Of a stretch of 7,579 nt of DNA, positions 5,563 to 7,579 are shown one piece after another. The first letter of the stretch is position 1. Every line of letters begins with the position of its first letter. This DNA is from an uncultured Pseudomonadota bacterium (GTDB taxonomy: Bacteria > Pseudomonadota > Gammaproteobacteria > Steroidobacterales > Steroidobacteraceae). Position numbers and translations under genes: made by a program. The notes beneath the pieces were generated by a model that was not told the DNA's origin, ran no database searches, and worked only from the letters and a program-made list of their open reading frames with translations. The stretch lies in the NCBI GenBank assembly GCA_903890265.1, contig CAITAM010000053.1, positions 1 to 7,579 of the forward strand, in the 5' to 3' direction.

Positions 5563-7488
5563 GAGTTCGGTCACGGCGCGGTCCGCCTGTTCGATGGCGA
5601 CGTCGGTGTAGGCCCCGCCGCCCGAGTCGGAATTGGCGATCGCGATCCGCCCGAAGCGCTGCCGGCCGCGGACCCACGGCCGCTCGCTCTCGGGCATCTC
5701 GGCGTCCCACAGTGGGTTGTATTCCGGCGCGTAGCCGTGCGGCCAGCGATTGACGGTAATGGCCGTGATGTCGTTCGCCGGATCGAAGCCACCGGGGCCG
5801 GCGATACGCCCGAGCTGGTCGCGGACCGCGCGCTCGAAGGTGGAGAACGGCGTCGCCAGCAGCTCCGCGCGCCCGGCGCGATGCTGGTCGTGCTCGGACA
5901 GTCCCGGTTTGCAGGGCGTGCGAACCATGTGCACCAGCGTGGGCTCCGCGGGCGAGCGACTGCTCTCGTAGCCGCCGATCCGGGTGTGCATGTCGAGGAA
6001 CTGGTACGTGAAGTACGAGCCCGGCGCATAGACCATGTTGATGCCGAGCTTCTGGAACGCCGTCCAGTTGCGAACCGCCACCGAGGTGTACACGAGCGGT
6101 GTCTTGACGAGCTCGTGCTGCGCCGCCTTCTGTTCGGCCGGCAGTTCAGGGCACAGGTACGGAATGATGTGGTTGTAGCAGGCCAGTACCACCTGGCTCG
6201 CGCGCACGCTGTAGGCCTGCCCGTCACGCACGTACGTCACTTCGACATCCTTCGCCGTTGCCGGATCGCCGTTGTGGCGCACGCGGGTGACGAGGCTGCT
6301 GAGGCGGATCCGCGCCGGATTGGCCGCCCGGTCGAGCTTGGTGTAGTCGAGACGGGCGGTCACGGAGTCGGCCGCCGTGGATCCCGGCAGCGCGTCCGGG
6401 ATCAGGTTCCTGACGAGCAGCCGCGCAATCGTCGCGTTGCCGTCGGGGAAGTGGTAGCGGGGACTGCCGCCGGTGTCGGCGTAGCCCGCGGGCGTGAAGC
6501 CCATCCGGGCGGTCGCGCCGCGGGCGAGGTTCATCCCGGCGAAGCCCGGCATGCCGATCGCCCAGCAGTCGAGCGCGGAGATGGCATCCGTCCCCGCACC
6601 CCACTCGCCGTGCGTGCGGGCGGAGTAAAAACGCTCGACGATGGATTCCACCTTCACCACATCGGTGAGGAAGGCCGAATAGCTGATCCGTGACAGCCGG
6701 TCCTTCTTTTCATCCGAGCTCAGGCCCGGCATGAAATCGATGCGTCCACCTTCGAGGCGCAGAATGTCGGCCTGCGCCTTGGCATCAAACGGCGTGCCGG
6801 CGAAGACCTCGGCGGGCGGCCGCTTGCCGAACCCGACCACCAGCTTGTCGGCACCAAAGGTTTCGCGATCGAGGAACGCTGCCGCCGACAGCCCCATCTT
6901 CTCGTAGAAGTCGGGCTCCCATGCCGTCTTGCCGAGCTCGACCGGGTCGATGCCCAGAGCCTGCATGACGGAGGCCGCGACCGGGCCGTAGGGACGGGGA
7001 CTGTCGATCAGCAGGGTGCCGCCGTTCATGAGACGCAGCTGGCCGTCGAGTTCGAACTCGTTGCGCTTCGCGTGGCCGCCGAAATCATCGTGATTGTCGA
7101 GTACCAGCACCCTCGCCTTCGCACCCGCGCGGTTGCGGTAGAGGTGGGCCGCCGACAGGCCACTAATCCCGGCCCCGACCACGACGAGGTCGTACTGCTC
7201 GTGCGTGGCCCTGGGAAGCGACGGCACGCGATTGCCGTCGCGCAGCGCGTGCGCGGCCTCGAAGGAGCCCGGGTGGCTGCCGCGCAGGCCGGTCAGACGG
7301 GGCGGGTAGTACCCAGGCACGTCCTGTGCCGCGGGCTTTGCGCCCGCCGTGCCGAGATCGCAGCCCGTCACGAGCGGTGCGGTGAGCGCCGACAGCGCCA
7401 CGCCGTGCACGAAATCGCGCCGGGTGATGGGCTGCGCCATCCCGAGCGCGGCATCGCGGGGGTCGATCGGCGGCTTAACGTCTTTCAC
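5551..7488 (-). CDS. spdH: Tat-exported FAD oxidoreductase, spermidine dehydrogenase type
   Basis: The predicted protein of 645 residues resembles spermidine dehydrogenase (SpdH, PA3713 of Pseudomonas aeruginosa), a flavoenzyme that cleaves spermidine at its secondary amine. A twin-arginine signal ITRRDF (21-26) precedes a hydrophobic stretch (27-41) and a lipobox-like LVTGC (39-43), so the enzyme should act outside the cytoplasm, perhaps lipid-anchored. After the stretch YYPPRLTGLRGSHPG (60-74), typical of this family as I recall it, comes the FAD motif VVGAGISG (103-110), acidic D131, and DDFGGHAKRN (134-143). The C-terminal flavin-binding end is RIAIANSDSGGGAYTD (about 608-623). I chose the GTG at 7486-7488: GGAG lies 7 nt upstream and the leader DPRDAALGM then precedes the Tat motif. 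A TTG at 7549-7551 would add 21 residues but falls on the probable promoter -35 element; the ATG at residue 17 lacks this support. It is first of the genes seen. A related amine oxidase with another substrate is the main alternative. Confidence 0.8.
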   Translation of the reverse strand: MKDVKPPIDPRDAALGMAQPITRRDFVHGVALSALTAPLVTGCDLGTAGAKPAAQDVPGYYPPRLTGLRGSHPGSFEAAHALRDGNRVPSLPRATHEQYDLVVVGAGISGLSAAHLYRNRAGAKARVLVLDNHDDFGGHAKRNEFELDGQLRLMNGGTLLIDSPRPYGPVAASVMQALGIDPVELGKTAWEPDFYEKMGLSAAAFLDRETFGADKLVVGFGKRPPAEVFAGTPFDAKAQADILRLEGGRIDFMPGLSSDEKKDRLSRISYSAFLTDVVKVESIVERFYSARTHGEWGAGTDAISALDCWAIGMPGFAGMNLARGATARMGFTPAGYADTGGSPRYHFPDGNATIARLLVRNLIPDALPGSTAADSVTARLDYTKLDRAANPARIRLSSLVTRVRHNGDPATAKDVEVTYVRDGQAYSVRASQVVLACYNHIIPYLCPELPAEQKAAQHELVKTPLVYTSVAVRNWTAFQKLGINMVYAPGSYFTYQFLDMHTRIGGYESSRSPAEPTLVHMVRTPCKPGLSEHDQHRAGRAELLATPFSTFERAVRDQLGRIAGPGGFDPANDITAITVNRWPHGYAPEYNPLWDAEMPESERPWVRGRQRFGRIAIANSDSGGGAYTDVAIEQADRAVTELLAV

Positions 7489-7495
7489 GGGCAGA

Positions 7496-7500
7496 CTCCG
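7496..7500 (-). promoter_or_regulatory. Ribosome binding site deciding the spdH GTG start
   Basis: CGGAG, with GGAG ending 7 nt before the GTG at 7486-7488, is the only fair Shine-Dalgarno match near the possible starts of spdH. It favours this GTG over the upstream TTG and over the ATG 16 codons downstream. Confidence 0.5.
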
Positions 7501-7522
7501 GCTGAAACCACGACGGGCCGCC

Positions 7523-7551
7523 ACGCTACCGCCGGGCCCGGCGGGGGTCAA
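7523..7551 (-). promoter_or_regulatory. Candidate sigma-70 promoter of the operon with a palindrome in its spacer
   Basis: Reading on the minus strand, TTGACC (7546-7551, five of six -35 bases) is followed after exactly 17 nt by TAGCGT (7523-7528, a poor -10 with T, A and final T matching). A start site would fall near 7515, giving a leader of about 27 nt before the spdH GTG. The 17-nt spacer contains a perfect 16-bp palindrome (7529-7544). The weak -10 and the high GC content make this a candidate only. No other promoter is evident in the 91-nt gene-free stretch to the right edge. Confidence 0.35.
7529..7544. repeat. Perfect 16-bp GC-only palindrome upstream of spdH
   Basis: CCGCCGGGCCCGGCGG equals its own reverse complement. 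It lies 40 nt before the spdH start codon, between the candidate -35 and -10 hexamers, where a bound repressor would block RNA polymerase. It does not show the TnGTnnnACnA pattern common for GntR/FadR-family operators, so the GntR gene product may not be its partner. A chance palindrome in GC-rich DNA remains possible. Confidence 0.4.
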
Positions 7552-7579
7552 CGGACTGTGACATCAGACGGCCGGTCCG

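Noticed and set aside
3336..5753. An 805-codon open frame on the plus strand across puuB, gntR, spuC and the end of spdH
   Set aside because: It lies opposite four well-recognised genes, and its translation is rich in Arg, Ala, Asp and His without family motifs. Long antisense frames are expected in GC-rich DNA with biased third codon positions.
5737..6693. A 318-codon open frame on the plus strand opposite spdH
   Set aside because: It has no recognisable motif and lies opposite the conserved C-terminal half of SpdH.
7549..7551. TTG as the start of spdH, giving 666 residues
   Set aside because: The added residues are glycine-, proline- and arginine-rich with no family resemblance, the region overlaps a likely promoter, and no good ribosome binding site precedes it. 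The GTG at 7486-7488 has GGAG 7 nt upstream.
7564..7573. TCAGACGGCC present both here and at 5551-5560, flanking spdH
   Set aside because: A 10-base direct match is expected by chance many times in a 7.6-kb GC-rich sequence, and there are no target-site or mobile-element features around it.
7564..7579. Possible last codons of another minus-strand gene (GPAV then TGA) at the right edge
   Set aside because: Only 15 coding bases would be visible, which cannot be told from chance.

Overview
This GC-rich window (about two-thirds G+C by eye) carries six tightly spaced protein genes, all on the minus strand. They read from right to left as one probable transcription unit. Protein similarities and codon style suggest a high-GC proteobacterium, probably a gammaproteobacterium, but the genus cannot be named from this sequence. 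No tRNA, rRNA, insertion sequence, CRISPR array or sign of recent horizontal transfer was seen.

In order of transcription the genes are: a Tat-exported FAD oxidoreductase of the spermidine dehydrogenase type (spdH, 7488 to 5551); a class III PLP aminotransferase of the SpuC polyamine:pyruvate type (5498 to 4101); a GntR/FadR-type regulator (4094 to 3372); a PuuB-type gamma-glutamylputrescine oxidase (3349 to 2036); a PuuA-type gamma-glutamylpolyamine synthetase (2008 to 641); and the first 178 codons of a PuuP-like APC permease that runs off the left edge (from 536). Gaps between genes are 52, 6, 22, 27 and 104 nt. A candidate promoter with a perfect 16-bp palindrome in its spacer lies just before spdH. 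Hairpins sit at the spdH stop codon, after the puuA stop codon and on the permease ribosome binding site.

Together the genes describe polyamine catabolism (inference). SpdH would oxidise spermidine at the outer face of the inner membrane. The permease would import putrescine or a similar amine. Inside the cell, two parallel routes could degrade it: direct transamination by the SpuC-type enzyme, and glutamylation (PuuA) followed by oxidation (PuuB). The embedded GntR-type protein is the likely local regulator, in place of the PuuR known from E. coli. Genes for the later steps (aldehyde dehydrogenase, gamma-glutamyl-GABA hydrolase, GABA transaminase) are not in the window.

I see no entirely new system. 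The points of interest are the gene combination, the apparent Tat-lipoprotein signal on SpdH, the regulator swap, and several small RNA or DNA structures at gene borders.
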